From NCBI RefSeq assembly GCF_000472865.1, contig NZ_AXAP01000001.1:367461-431460 (forward strand): a stretch of 64,000 nt of DNA. Direction: 5' to 3'. The stretch is from Bradyrhizobium elkanii WSM2783 (GTDB lineage: Bacteria; Pseudomonadota; Alphaproteobacteria; Rhizobiales; Xanthobacteraceae). The notes under the pieces were generated by a model, which worked only from the letters and a program-made list of their open reading frames with translations, made no database searches and was not told where the DNA came from. Position 1 is the stretch's first letter, and each line of letters begins with the position of its first letter. Shown here one piece after another: positions 1-9,373 of the stretch. The translations under genes were made by a program, and so were the position numbers.

Positions 1-1240
1 TCGAGATCGACAATAGCGCAGCAAAGATCGGCACCACCTGCTGCACATTGCCCTTTGCGGCGATCACGGCCGCTTCGAGGCTTGAAAGCGCCAGCACCGA
101 AGAGCCTTCGCGATCGAGTCCGATCGCGAATTTGAACTGCTCGATAAACGGATAGAACGCGGTGCCGGTGTAATAGGGAGAACACTGGAACGACAATTGC
201 CCGTGATGCTCGCCCGCGATCCGCTCGTGAATCTCCTGGAAAACGCGCGACTTGCCGATTCCGGGCTCGCCCGACAGCAGCACGACCTGGCCATGACCCC
301 GCTTGGCCTGTTGCCAGCGTCGCATCAGCAGGGCGATTTCTTCCTCCCGGTTGACCAGCGGCGTCAATCTCGGACCCATTGCCGCGGCGAAGCGTGTTTC
401 CGTGCGCGCGCGGCGGACCACGCGCCAGGCCTGGACTTTTTCGGATATCCCCTTGAGCGCGTGAATGCCGAGGTCCTGGTAGTCGAACTTTCCCCTCAAC
501 AGCGATTGCGTCGAGGACGCGATGACCACCCCATTGACGGGGGCCAGCGGCTGCAGCCGGGCGGCAAGGTTCAGCGTTTCGCCGACGGCGGAATCGCGCT
601 CCTCGGTGCTCTGCCCGATCAGGTCTCCGACGACGGCAAGGCCGGTCGCAATTCCGATCCGAACCGCAGGCGTATAGCTGGACGCCGCTCGCTGCTCGCC
701 GCCCTGCGCCGATGACAGCGCCTCGACGATCTCAAGCCCGGCGCGCACCGCACGCTCGGCGTCGTCTTCATGCGCGTGCGGGTAGCCAAAATAGATCAGG
801 ATGGCGTCGCCGATATAGCGTGCGGCGAAGCCGTCATAATGCTTCACGATCCGGACGCAGGTCTCCCTGAAGCGGCCGATGATGTCGCGCACATCCTCTG
901 GATCGAACTGCTCGGAGAGCGAGGTGGAGCCGACCATGTCGCAGAACATGGCGGTGAGCTGGCGCCGCTCGGCGGCGTTGCCCGTTCTCGGCGGGACGCT
1001 GCGATCCGCTACCGGATTGTTCGGTGCGATCGGGACGAGCGAGCCTATCGCGCGCTGCAGGCGCCTGCGATCGCCCATCGGCAGACCAAGCTTCGCCAGA
1101 TCTTCTTCGGTTAGATCGGGGATGACATCGAGGCCGATGCGGTGCTGGATGAAAAGATCGGCGTATTGGCCGAGGCCGGCCTCCTCGAGCCAGTGCTTCA
1201 AGCCATCTGTCGTTTCAAAACCTGGCTTATTCTCCGGCAT
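1..1240 (-). CDS. SAM domain - class III nucleotide cyclase - AAA ATPase protein (5' part, runs off left edge)
   Basis: The frame opens at an ATG complementary to 1238-1240 and stays open to the window edge, so about 413 N-terminal residues are seen and the C-terminus is missing. Order of domains: an N-terminal SAM-like helical domain (residues about 10-70), a class III adenylate/guanylate cyclase domain with the two metal-binding aspartates in FCDMVGSTS (about 917-960) and YIGDAI, and then an AAA/predictor-type ATPase with Walker A GEPGIGKS near 256-280. Proteins of this build are common in Bradyrhizobium, usually over 1000 residues with a TPR-rich C-terminus, and are presumed cytoplasmic signal-responsive cAMP producers. 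Substrate (ATP or GTP) was not resolved. It is divergent from the NRPS gene, with about 140 bases between the two chosen starts. The family assignment is firm; the biological role is unknown. Confidence 0.9.
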   Translation of the reverse strand, partial: MPENKPGFETTDGLKHWLEEAGLGQYADLFIQHRIGLDVIPDLTEEDLAKLGLPMGDRRRLQRAIGSLVPIAPNNPVADRSVPPRTGNAAERRQLTAMFCDMVGSTSLSEQFDPEDVRDIIGRFRETCVRIVKHYDGFAARYIGDAILIYFGYPHAHEDDAERAVRAGLEIVEALSSAQGGEQRAASSYTPAVRIGIATGLAVVGDLIGQSTEERDSAVGETLNLAARLQPLAPVNGVVIASSTQSLLRGKFDYQDLGIHALKGISEKVQAWRVVRRARTETRFAAAMGPRLTPLVNREEEIALLMRRWQQAKRGHGQVVLLSGEPGIGKSRVFQEIHERIAGEHHGQLSFQCSPYYTGTAFYPFIEQFKFAIGLDREGSSVLALSSLEAAVIAAKGNVQQVVPIFAALLSIS

Positions 1241-1383
1241 GATTATCCGTCGGGCTGCATCTCAGGAGAAAGGACGTGTCTCCGTTCGGTTGCGCACATT
1301 TTGGGGACTTTTGCCCGACCTCGGTCTGGACGGATCTGCGAAGTTCGAGAACAATAGCTCAACTCGAGCAAAAAGGCACGAGC

Positions 1384-4300
1384 TTGTCGGACATCGCAGC
1401 CACACCGTCGCAAGGATCGGCCGGCAGCAGCACCGGAGGCCAAGCCCTTTCGTGCATCCAGGCCTTTTCGAGCATCGGCGATATGCTTGATTTCTATTCC
1501 CGCAACGCGCCCGATCGGCCTGCGGTGCTTGCTCCCGGGCGGGGCGCGGTGACCTATGCCGGGCTTGCCGCGCGCACCAGTGAGACCGTCCATCAATTGC
1601 GCAGGCTCGGCATCGCTCAGGCCGATCGCGTCGCCGTGGTATTGCCGCGGGGCGTCGATAACGCGCTGGCCCTCATTGCGGTCGCAACAGCAGCCGTCTG
1701 CATCCCGGTCAATCCGGACCTGACCGGGGATGAATTTCAGCGCTATTTCAGCGAGCTGGAGCTTGCCGCTCTCGTCACGTCTACGGAAGCGGGGTCTGCA
1801 AGCCGGGCCGCCGCGCACGCGCTGGGGGTTGCTGTGATCGATCTGTCGCCCCGGGGCGGCCTTGGCGCCTTCGAATTGGCAGGCTCGTCGGTTGGGCCTG
1901 CCGTTGTGGGCGGGGCCGCGCGCGGAGAGGATGATGCCTTTATCCTGCTGACCTCGGGCACGGCGTCTCGCCCTAAGATGGTGCCGCTGACACATGCGAG
2001 CGTGTGTCTTTCGGCCTACAATGCTGCGGTGGTCTTCGCGCTGGGGCCGCAGGATCGCCTGCTCAACATGCTGCCGCTGTTTCATGCGCATGCCCTGATA
2101 TCCGGCCTGCTCACGGCGCTCGCGGCCGGATCGAGCGTGATCTGCACCGCGGGCTTCGACCCCGTTTCCTTCTTCGCCTGCCTGAAGGAGTTGAAGCCGA
2201 CCTGGTATACTGCGGTGCCGACCATCCACCGCGCGCTGCTATCCGCTTCAGAGCATGACACAGAGATGACGCGGGGGTCTTCGCTGCGCGTGATCCGCTC
2301 GGCATCGGCGTCGCTGACCCCCGACATTCTCCAAGGGCTGGAAGCGCGGTTCGGCGTGCCCGTGATCGAGATCTACGGCATGACGGAAGGCGCATCCCAG
2401 ATCGCCGCCAACCCTCGCCACCGGCGCAAGCCGGGCTCGGTCGGCCTGCCCGCCGGCCCCGAGATCGCGATCATGGATAATGAAGGCCGGCGGCTGCCGG
2501 CCGGCGAGCACGGCGAGATCGTGCTGCGCGGCCCGACCATCAGCCGGGGCTATTACAACGATCCCGAGGCGACCAGAGCCGCCTTCCGGGATGGCTGGTT
2601 CAGGACCGGCGACCTCGGCTATTTTGACCCCGACGGTTATCTGTTCATCGTCGGCCGCATCAAGGACGTCATCAACCGCGGCGGGCAGAAGATCTCGCCG
2701 TTGGAAGTGGAAGAGGCGCTGTTGGGCCACCCCGATGTGCTCGAGGCCGGCGTCTTCGGCATTCCGCACCAGAAGCTCGGCGAGACCGTCGGCGCAGCGA
2801 TCGTGCTGCGGCCGCAGTCCGGCGCGACAGCGCATCAGCTTCGGCAATTCGCGCGGCAGCGGCTCGCCGCCTATAAGGTGCCTGGCCTGATCCGGATGGT
2901 TCAGGCGTTGCCGAAAGGGGCGAGCGGCAAACTCAAGCGAAGCGCGCTTGTCGAATTGGTGTCGGCCGGACCGGCAAGCGAGGACACCGAACACAAGCGT
3001 TTGCCTCGTTCCGAATTGGAGCGGCAATTGGCCGAGATCTGGGCGAGGCTCCTGGAAGTGGAGCGGGTCGGCGTCGATCAGGACGTCTTCGCGCTGGGTG
3101 CGGATTCGCTCGGTGTCACGCAAATGCTGTCGCGCCTGCGCGAACAATTCGGCGCTGATCTGTCGTTCAAGGAGATTTTCGACGCGCCGACGGTCGCTGA
3201 GCTTGCCGGGCGACTGCAATCGGGAGCGGCGGGCCGCGACCTCGTGATGCCGGGATGGCGCAAGACCGCAACAGAGTCAGGCCGCGCGCCGCTCTCGTTC
3301 CAGCAGCAGCGGATGTACGTCCTCAGCCGGTTGGATAAGACCAAGTACAATTACAATGTCGTCGAAGTGGCGCGCCTGTCCGGCCGGCTCGACGTCGCCG
3401 CGTTCGAGGCTGGTATCGCAGCGCTTTGCGAGCGGCACGAGGTCTTGCGTTCGACCTTCTCCGAATGGCTGGGCGAGCCGGTACAACGCGTCGATGCGGC
3501 GATGCCACGGCTCGAACACGTGGACTTGAAGGGATGCGCCAAGGGTGAGCGCGAAACGGCGATCCGGCGGGAAGCCCTGAGATTGGCGCATCACCAATTC
3601 GATCTCGAACATGAGCCGCCGCTCAAAGTCAGGCTGTTGCGCTTTGGGGCGACCGATCATGCGCTGCTGATCAACATCCATCACCTCGTCACCGACGGTT
3701 GGTCACAGCGGTTGTTCTGGCAGGAGCTTCAAGCGCATTATGCGGCAAGCCGCGCGGCCGCGTTGCCTCCGCTCGCGTTCCAATACCGCGACTTTGCCGC
3801 GTGGCAGCAGGATTGGGCGGCGACGTCGGCGGCAAAGGAGCAGTTGAGCTACTGGCGCAGGCAGCTTGATGGCGTCACCACGCTGCCGCTCCGCACCGAT
3901 CGCCCACGCCCACAGATCTGGAGCGGTCGCGGCGCCCGGCATTACATCGAACTGCCGCAAGGCTTATCGGCGAGGCTGAGGGCGCTGAGCCAGGCCAAGG
4001 GCGTCACGCCGTTCATGACGCTGCTCGCGGCGTTTCAATGCCTTCTCCATCGCTACACCGGCCACGACGATGTCGCGATCGGCTCGCTGATCGCGAACCG
4101 CAATCAGATCCAGACCGAACGCCTGATCGGGCTGTTCGCCAACACCGTGATCCTGCGAACCGACTGCTCCGGCGATCCGACCTTCGGCGAGCTATTGCGG
4201 CGGGTGCGGCATGTCACGCTCGACGCCTATCGCAACCAGGATCTGCCGATCGAGGAGGTGTTGCGGGCGCTGCAGGTATCGCGCAGCCGCGACGGCAACC

Positions 4301-7300
4301 CGCTATTTCCGGTGATGTTCATCCTGCAAAGCGCTTCGATCGAGGCGGCGACGTTTCCGGGCTTGTCGACGCAGCGCCTCGAGATCGATCCCCAGATTTC
4401 GCGCTTCGACGTCACGCTCGAGCTGGTCGAGGCCGATGGCCGTTTATCGGGTTTCTTCGAATACAGCACCGACCTGTTCGACGCTTCGACGATTGCCGGA
4501 ATGGCTGTGCATTTCGAGCGGCTCCTGAAAGCGGTCATTGCCGATCCCGAGGAGCGAATTTCGCGCCTGCCGCTGCTGTCGCCGGCAGAGCGCCGCCGCG
4601 CGCTGGCGGCTTGCAATGGGGTCGAAGCCGATTTCAGCGCCTTCGATCTCTGCGAGCGGTTCGACCAGCAGGTCGCGCGTGCGCCGGCAGCGGTCGCGGT
4701 CTCCGCAGGCGAGGTGCGTGTGAGCTACCGCGAGCTCGCCAGCCGCAGCGCGGCAATCGCCGCGCGGCTCGCGCAGGAGGATATCGGCGACGAGACGGTG
4801 GTCGCGCTATTCGCCGAGCGAAGCCCGGATTTGCTGGCTGCGATGCTCGCGGTACAGCGCGTCGGGGCGGCCTTTCTCTGCCTGGACCCGACCCAACCCG
4901 CTGCACGGCTGGCCGCGATTCTCGCATCCAGCGGGGCACACTTGATATTGGTCGGAGCAAGCAGCTCCTCGGCCTTGCAGGAAGTGCTTTCCAGCTCGCT
5001 TATTCAGCGCCGGATGCCCATTGTCCAGCTTGAGGGCCTGACCGCTGCCAATCCGGTAAAGCCGGCGCGGCGCACGCCATCGAATCTCGCCTATGTCATC
5101 TACACCTCCGGCTCGTCGGGGACGCCCAAGGGCGTGATGATCGAGCAGCGGGGATTGTCCAATCATCTCGCGTCCCTGATCTCCGAGCTTGGCCTGTCGT
5201 CCGCGGACGTCATCGCGCAGACCGCGCCGCAGAGTTTCGTGATCTCGGTCTGGCAATTTCTCGCCGGTATCGTGGCCGGCGCACGCGTCCACATTTGTGC
5301 CGACGAGATCGTGCGCGATCCCGAACGGCTGGCGCAAGAAATCGAGCGGGCAGGGGTCACGGTGCTGCAGATCGTGCCGTCGCTGCTGCGGGTTATCCTT
5401 GAACAAGCCGACGAAGCGCCGGTGCGGCGCGCCTTCTCCCGACTGCGCCTCCTGATCTCGACCGGCGAGCCGCTCGCCGTCGATCTCTGCCGCGCCTGGT
5501 TTCGGCGGTTTCCCGAGGTGCCGTTGGTCGACGCCTACGGCGCATCGGAATGCTCCGATGACGTCGCGCTCTATCGCCTTACTGCGCCGCCGGCGCTCGC
5601 GACCAGCGTTCCGATCGGCCGCCCCTTGCCAAATACGCGCCTTTACGTGCTCGATCCGCATCTGCAGCCGGTGCCAGCCGGGATGGTGGGGGAGCTCTGC
5701 GTCGGCGGCGCCGGGGTCGGGCGCGGCTACATCAATGATCCCGGGCAGACGAATGCACGTTTCCTGTGCGACCCATTTTCGCAAGATGCCGACGCGCGTT
5801 TGTATCGGACCGGCGATCTCGCCCGGCGCCGCTCCGACGGCACGATCGAATGCATGGGGCGCATCGACGATCAGGTCAAGATCCGCGGCTATCGGATCGA
5901 GCTGAAGGAGATCGAGCATGTTCTGCTTGATCATCCGGATATCCGTGCTGCCATCGTCGAGCCGCGCGACGCCGGCGGCGAGAGCCGGCTGGTCGCGCAC
6001 ATCGTCGCGGCTCCGGGCAGTCGGCCGGATGCTGGTGCGCTACGCGATTTCCTCAAGAGCAGGCTGCCGGGCCACATGGTGCCCGCAGCCCTCCTGTTCC
6101 TTGAACGCATTCCGCTCAACAGTCACGGCAAGGTCGACCGTGCCGCGCTGAGGGGGGTACATCAATCCGAACCGAAGGCCAGCGGCGTGACGATGTCGGC
6201 GCGACGCGGCACCGAGAAGACGCTGACCGATATCTGGATCGATCTGCTGAAAGTCCCCAGCATCGGCGTCGCCGACAATTTCTTCGACCTTGGCGGCCAT
6301 TCATTGTTGGCCGGCCAGGCGATGGCGCGTCTCGCGCGGGCGTTCGGGGTGTCGTTGCCGATCAAGACGATCTTCGAGGCGCCGACCGTAGAAGAACTCG
6401 CGCAGCGCATCGACGATGCGTTGGCAAGGAAGCCGCAGCACGTTCTGCCGATCATTCCGGATCTCGTGGAAACGGGCCCGCGCCTGCCGTCCATCGCGCA
6501 GGCCCAGATGCTCGGCATCGAGAGCGCGCTTCCGGGGCTTCCCCTGTTCAACCTGCCCTTTGCACTGCGGCTGCAGGGGCTGCTCGATCTCGCCGCACTA
6601 AAGAAAAGTCTTAGTGAGGTGATGCGCCGTCACGAGTCGCTGCGCACCGCCTTTGGCTGGGATGGCGACGAGCCTGCGCTCGTGATCACGCCGCCCGGCA
6701 AGTGCGCCGCGCCATTGAGGGTTGAAGATCTGGCGGTTCGCGCGCCGTCGGGCGACAGGCGCGTCAGCCAACTGCAGTTAAGGAAGGCCATGCTTCGCGC
6801 CGAGCAGGAAGCACGGACACCATTTGACCTGACACGCGCGCCGCTATGGCGGGCGCGCCTGTTGCGATTGGGGCCGGACGACCATGTGCTGCTGCTCACG
6901 ATCCACCACGCCATCGCCGATGGCTGGTCAATCGGAATCCTCTTTGACGAGATCTCGCGACGCTATGCGTCGCTCGTCGCTCGTCGCTCGGGACCGGCGC
7001 TGCAACCGGCGTTGCCGTTCTCCGATGCGGCGCGTCGTCAGCGCGGATGGTGTGCGACCGACGCTGCGGCGCAGCAGGCCAGTTATTGGAAGGAGAATTT
7101 GCGCGGCGCCACGCCGGTCTTTGGTGACATTGCCGGCGTCGCGCCAGCCCCACCTAGCGATCATCAGCCGGTGCGCCTGTCGGGCGATCTGGTCGCAGCG
7201 GTGACCGCCTTTGCAAGCCGAGAGAATGGCACGCTGTTCATGGCGCTGTTGGCGGGTCTGAAGACACTGCTCGCGATGCAAACCGGCCGCGATGACATTT

Positions 7301-7833
7301 GCGTGGCCACTGCGATGGCCAATCGCTCCCGGCCTGACACCGAGCAAGTGATCGGACCGTTCGAGAATACCGTAATCGTCCGCACCCGCATCGATCCCGG
7401 CCTTTCGTTTCGACAGGCGTTCGCCCGCGTGCGCGACAGCGTTCTCGAAGCCCATGCCCGACAGGAATTGCCCTTCAACATTCTCGCCGCGCGGCTCGCC
7501 GAAACGGGCATCGATCCAGCCTCCCTGATCCAGGTCTACTTCACCTTGCAGAATCCTCTGCGCCAGCCGCTGAAGTTTTCGGATGTGAAGATACGCACGC
7601 TTGGAAGCGCCTACCGTGAAGGACAGCCCGTGCTGCCGGTCAATCAGACCTGGCTCTCGCTGATGCTGAAGGAGCGGCAGACTGGCATCACCGGCTCGTG
7701 CAGTTACAAGCGCGAGCTGTTCGGACACCATGTGATTCCACAATGGATGGAGGATCTTGTTGTGATCCTCACGCGTGCTGCAGCGCAGCCTGATGCGCCG
7801 TTGCAACGTTTGCTCCGTCGCCGCGCCGCATGA
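1384..7833 (+). CDS. Two-module non-ribosomal peptide synthetase, A-PCP-C-A-PCP-C
   Basis: About 2149 residues from a TTG at 1384, preferred because AAAAGG lies 7 bases upstream; an in-frame upstream start at 1276 lacks a good site. Domains: acyl-CoA-synthetase-like adenylation domain (residues about 20-545; TSGTASRPK loop, YGMTEG, GWFRTGD), carrier protein with Ser575 (LGADSLG), condensation domain with HHLVTDG at 766-772, second adenylation domain (about 1075-1570; YTSGSSGTPKG at 1240, NSHGKVDR near its end), carrier protein with Ser1640 (LGGHSLL), and a terminal condensation domain with HHAIADG at 1841. There is no thioesterase or reductase, so release must use the last C domain or a partner. 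The first A domain resembles oxalate-CoA ligases (AAE3/PCS60) more than amino-acid activators, suggesting a carboxylic acid starter. In the second, the usual Asp235 of the FDxS motif is Val (FVISVWQ, residue 1286). Product unknown; a small acylated or amide product is inferred. Confidence 0.93.
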   Translation: MSDIAATPSQGSAGSSTGGQALSCIQAFSSIGDMLDFYSRNAPDRPAVLAPGRGAVTYAGLAARTSETVHQLRRLGIAQADRVAVVLPRGVDNALALIAVATAAVCIPVNPDLTGDEFQRYFSELELAALVTSTEAGSASRAAAHALGVAVIDLSPRGGLGAFELAGSSVGPAVVGGAARGEDDAFILLTSGTASRPKMVPLTHASVCLSAYNAAVVFALGPQDRLLNMLPLFHAHALISGLLTALAAGSSVICTAGFDPVSFFACLKELKPTWYTAVPTIHRALLSASEHDTEMTRGSSLRVIRSASASLTPDILQGLEARFGVPVIEIYGMTEGASQIAANPRHRRKPGSVGLPAGPEIAIMDNEGRRLPAGEHGEIVLRGPTISRGYYNDPEATRAAFRDGWFRTGDLGYFDPDGYLFIVGRIKDVINRGGQKISPLEVEEALLGHPDVLEAGVFGIPHQKLGETVGAAIVLRPQSGATAHQLRQFARQRLAAYKVPGLIRMVQALPKGASGKLKRSALVELVSAGPASEDTEHKRLPRSELERQLAEIWARLLEVERVGVDQDVFALGADSLGVTQMLSRLREQFGADLSFKEIFDAPTVAELAGRLQSGAAGRDLVMPGWRKTATESGRAPLSFQQQRMYVLSRLDKTKYNYNVVEVARLSGRLDVAAFEAGIAALCERHEVLRSTFSEWLGEPVQRVDAAMPRLEHVDLKGCAKGERETAIRREALRLAHHQFDLEHEPPLKVRLLRFGATDHALLINIHHLVTDGWSQRLFWQELQAHYAASRAAALPPLAFQYRDFAAWQQDWAATSAAKEQLSYWRRQLDGVTTLPLRTDRPRPQIWSGRGARHYIELPQGLSARLRALSQAKGVTPFMTLLAAFQCLLHRYTGHDDVAIGSLIANRNQIQTERLIGLFANTVILRTDCSGDPTFGELLRRVRHVTLDAYRNQDLPIEEVLRALQVSRSRDGNPLFPVMFILQSASIEAATFPGLSTQRLEIDPQISRFDVTLELVEADGRLSGFFEYSTDLFDASTIAGMAVHFERLLKAVIADPEERISRLPLLSPAERRRALAACNGVEADFSAFDLCERFDQQVARAPAAVAVSAGEVRVSYRELASRSAAIAARLAQEDIGDETVVALFAERSPDLLAAMLAVQRVGAAFLCLDPTQPAARLAAILASSGAHLILVGASSSSALQEVLSSSLIQRRMPIVQLEGLTAANPVKPARRTPSNLAYVIYTSGSSGTPKGVMIEQRGLSNHLASLISELGLSSADVIAQTAPQSFVISVWQFLAGIVAGARVHICADEIVRDPERLAQEIERAGVTVLQIVPSLLRVILEQADEAPVRRAFSRLRLLISTGEPLAVDLCRAWFRRFPEVPLVDAYGASECSDDVALYRLTAPPALATSVPIGRPLPNTRLYVLDPHLQPVPAGMVGELCVGGAGVGRGYINDPGQTNARFLCDPFSQDADARLYRTGDLARRRSDGTIECMGRIDDQVKIRGYRIELKEIEHVLLDHPDIRAAIVEPRDAGGESRLVAHIVAAPGSRPDAGALRDFLKSRLPGHMVPAALLFLERIPLNSHGKVDRAALRGVHQSEPKASGVTMSARRGTEKTLTDIWIDLLKVPSIGVADNFFDLGGHSLLAGQAMARLARAFGVSLPIKTIFEAPTVEELAQRIDDALARKPQHVLPIIPDLVETGPRLPSIAQAQMLGIESALPGLPLFNLPFALRLQGLLDLAALKKSLSEVMRRHESLRTAFGWDGDEPALVITPPGKCAAPLRVEDLAVRAPSGDRRVSQLQLRKAMLRAEQEARTPFDLTRAPLWRARLLRLGPDDHVLLLTIHHAIADGWSIGILFDEISRRYASLVARRSGPALQPALPFSDAARRQRGWCATDAAAQQASYWKENLRGATPVFGDIAGVAPAPPSDHQPVRLSGDLVAAVTAFASRENGTLFMALLAGLKTLLAMQTGRDDICVATAMANRSRPDTEQVIGPFENTVIVRTRIDPGLSFRQAFARVRDSVLEAHARQELPFNILAARLAETGIDPASLIQVYFTLQNPLRQPLKFSDVKIRTLGSAYREGQPVLPVNQTWLSLMLKERQTGITGSCSYKRELFGHHVIPQWMEDLVVILTRAAAQPDAPLQRLLRRRAA

Positions 7834-7958
7834 GATGCGCAGGCGTCGATTACTCCAGGCTGTAACGAGTGAGAAAACTACCTTGATTATTTGTCGCTTC
7901 GCGAGCAACATTGTTCTCGCGCCTGGCAAGGGGCGGCGGGAAACCCGGGGTATTTACT

Positions 7959-8147
7959 ATGGGATTTGTTCCGTATCTTGATTTCGATAAGCTGACACCC
8001 GACGAAAAGAAAAGTCTGAGGGATCTGCTCAAGCGCGAGCGGGATCAGCTCAGAGATGCGTTGGCCCTCACGGAAAAGGGCTTGGCGAAGTTAGGCAAGG
8101 CCGCCAAAGCCAAGAAGGCCAAAAAGAAGAAAAAGAAGAGCAGGTAG
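7959..8147 (+). CDS. Small lysine-tailed protein of unknown function
   Basis: A 62-residue frame from ATG 7959, with a GGGG stretch about 8 bases upstream; an earlier in-frame start at 7911 would add 16 residues. The N-terminal part (LDFDKLTPDEKKSLRDLLKRE) looks like a charged helix that could pair as a coiled coil. The C-terminus is a lysine/alanine tail (KAAKAKKAKKKKKKSR). It lies 125 bases after the NRPS and before the monooxygenase, on the same strand. Such tails bind nucleic acid or acidic surfaces in general, but nothing here shows a function. Whether it belongs to the NRPS locus is unknown. Confidence 0.55.
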   Translation: MGFVPYLDFDKLTPDEKKSLRDLLKRERDQLRDALALTEKGLAKLGKAAKAKKAKKKKKKSR

Positions 8148-8287
8148 AAGCTGCGCGACATCGATGCCATGCGCGTCAGCGCGAGAGGCCGCCTTGCCAT
8201 CCTGCATCGCGCCTGGCCGCGCGTGCGTGGCATTGGCGCGGCATTTTGGCGAACAAGCGCAGATCCCGATCGTCGGAGCTATCGGCG

Positions 8288-9268
8288 ATGAAAGCCAGGC
8301 TCCGCGCATTCCCTGCCGTTTCGCGCAACCGCGATCCTGCAAAATATGCCGACGAGCTGATGCGGGTCGCGCATTTCGCCGACCGCAACGGCTTCGAAGG
8401 GATCTTGCTGTTTGCCGGCAATGACGTGTTCATCGAGCCGTGGTCGATGGCCCAGCATATCCTCGCGCGCACGCAACATTGTGCGCCGCTGATCGCGGTC
8501 AATCCGGTCTATCTGCATCCGTTCACCGCGGCAAAACTGATCTCCTCCTTTGCGCTGCTCTACGGCCGGAAAGTCTACCTCAACATGATCACGGGGACTG
8601 CGCTGAGCGATCTGCAGGGCCTGGGCGACGAGCAGTCCCACGCCGAGCGATATGCAAGGCTAGGCGAGTTCATCGCTGTGGTACGCCAATTGTTCGCGAG
8701 CACGCGGCCCGTTAGTTTCCGGGGCAGGTTCTACACCACGAACAACCTGCAGATCTGGCCGCGCCTGCCGAAGGAATTGATCCCGGAATTTCTGATCGCC
8801 GGCCAATCGGACGATGCCCGCCGCGTGGCGACGGAGATGCAATGCCTGATGATGCAGATGCTCCCGCCCGATCTCGAGCAGGGAATAAAGGCTCCCGGAT
8901 TGAATTTTGGGATCTTTGCGAGGGAAAGCCGCGCGGAGGCGAGGCGGGCCGCAAAGCGTCGATTTCAGGACAGCGACGACAATCGCGAATTATTCAAGCT
9001 GACCATGGGGAACACCGATTCCGTCTGGAAGCGGCGCCTTGGCAAGGATGAGCAGGGCGGCGCGATCCGCGACAATGGCTATTGGCTGCTTCCATTCCTG
9101 ACCTTCCAGGCGGATTGCCCGTATCTCGTGGGCAGCTATGCTGAGATCGGAGCGAAACTGCGCAGCTTCGCCGACTTGGGCGTCGGCAATATCATCCTCG
9201 ACGTGGTCGCGGCCGAGCAGGAACTCGATCACGTCCGCAAGGCGCTTGCGTGCAGCGGGGTGTTCTGA
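8288..9268 (+). CDS. LLM-class flavin-dependent monooxygenase, alkanesulfonate-monooxygenase-like
   Basis: 326 residues from ATG 8288 (GGAG 9 bases upstream); a TTG at 8246 would add 14 residues but has no ribosome site. The fold signature is of bacterial luciferase/SsuD-type TIM barrels: FADRNGFEGILL near the start, PLIAVNPVYLHPFTAAKLISSFALLYGRKVYLNMITG in pieces typical of the FMNH2 site, then DERY-like HAERYARLGEF. This sub-branch is often encoded in natural-product clusters, where it oxidises a carrier-bound or released substrate with FMNH2 and O2 supplied by a separate flavin reductase; none is visible here. Position directly after the NRPS suggests tailoring of its product, but co-transcription is not proven because about 450 bases separate the two. 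Confidence 0.85.
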   Translation: MKARLRAFPAVSRNRDPAKYADELMRVAHFADRNGFEGILLFAGNDVFIEPWSMAQHILARTQHCAPLIAVNPVYLHPFTAAKLISSFALLYGRKVYLNMITGTALSDLQGLGDEQSHAERYARLGEFIAVVRQLFASTRPVSFRGRFYTTNNLQIWPRLPKELIPEFLIAGQSDDARRVATEMQCLMMQMLPPDLEQGIKAPGLNFGIFARESRAEARRAAKRRFQDSDDNRELFKLTMGNTDSVWKRRLGKDEQGGAIRDNGYWLLPFLTFQADCPYLVGSYAEIGAKLRSFADLGVGNIILDVVAAEQELDHVRKALACSGVF

Positions 9269-9373
9269 ATAACGGCGCCGACAAGGTGCAAATGAATCGA
9301 CGACTTCGCGAAGTCGAGCACCAGCGGCTTGCCGAGGCCGAGTCTGCGCTCGTCGGAATCAATATCTCCCCGA

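Noticed and set aside
4807..6000. Minus-strand open frame within the NRPS
   Set aside because: Overlaps the conserved second adenylation domain on the other strand; no independent support.
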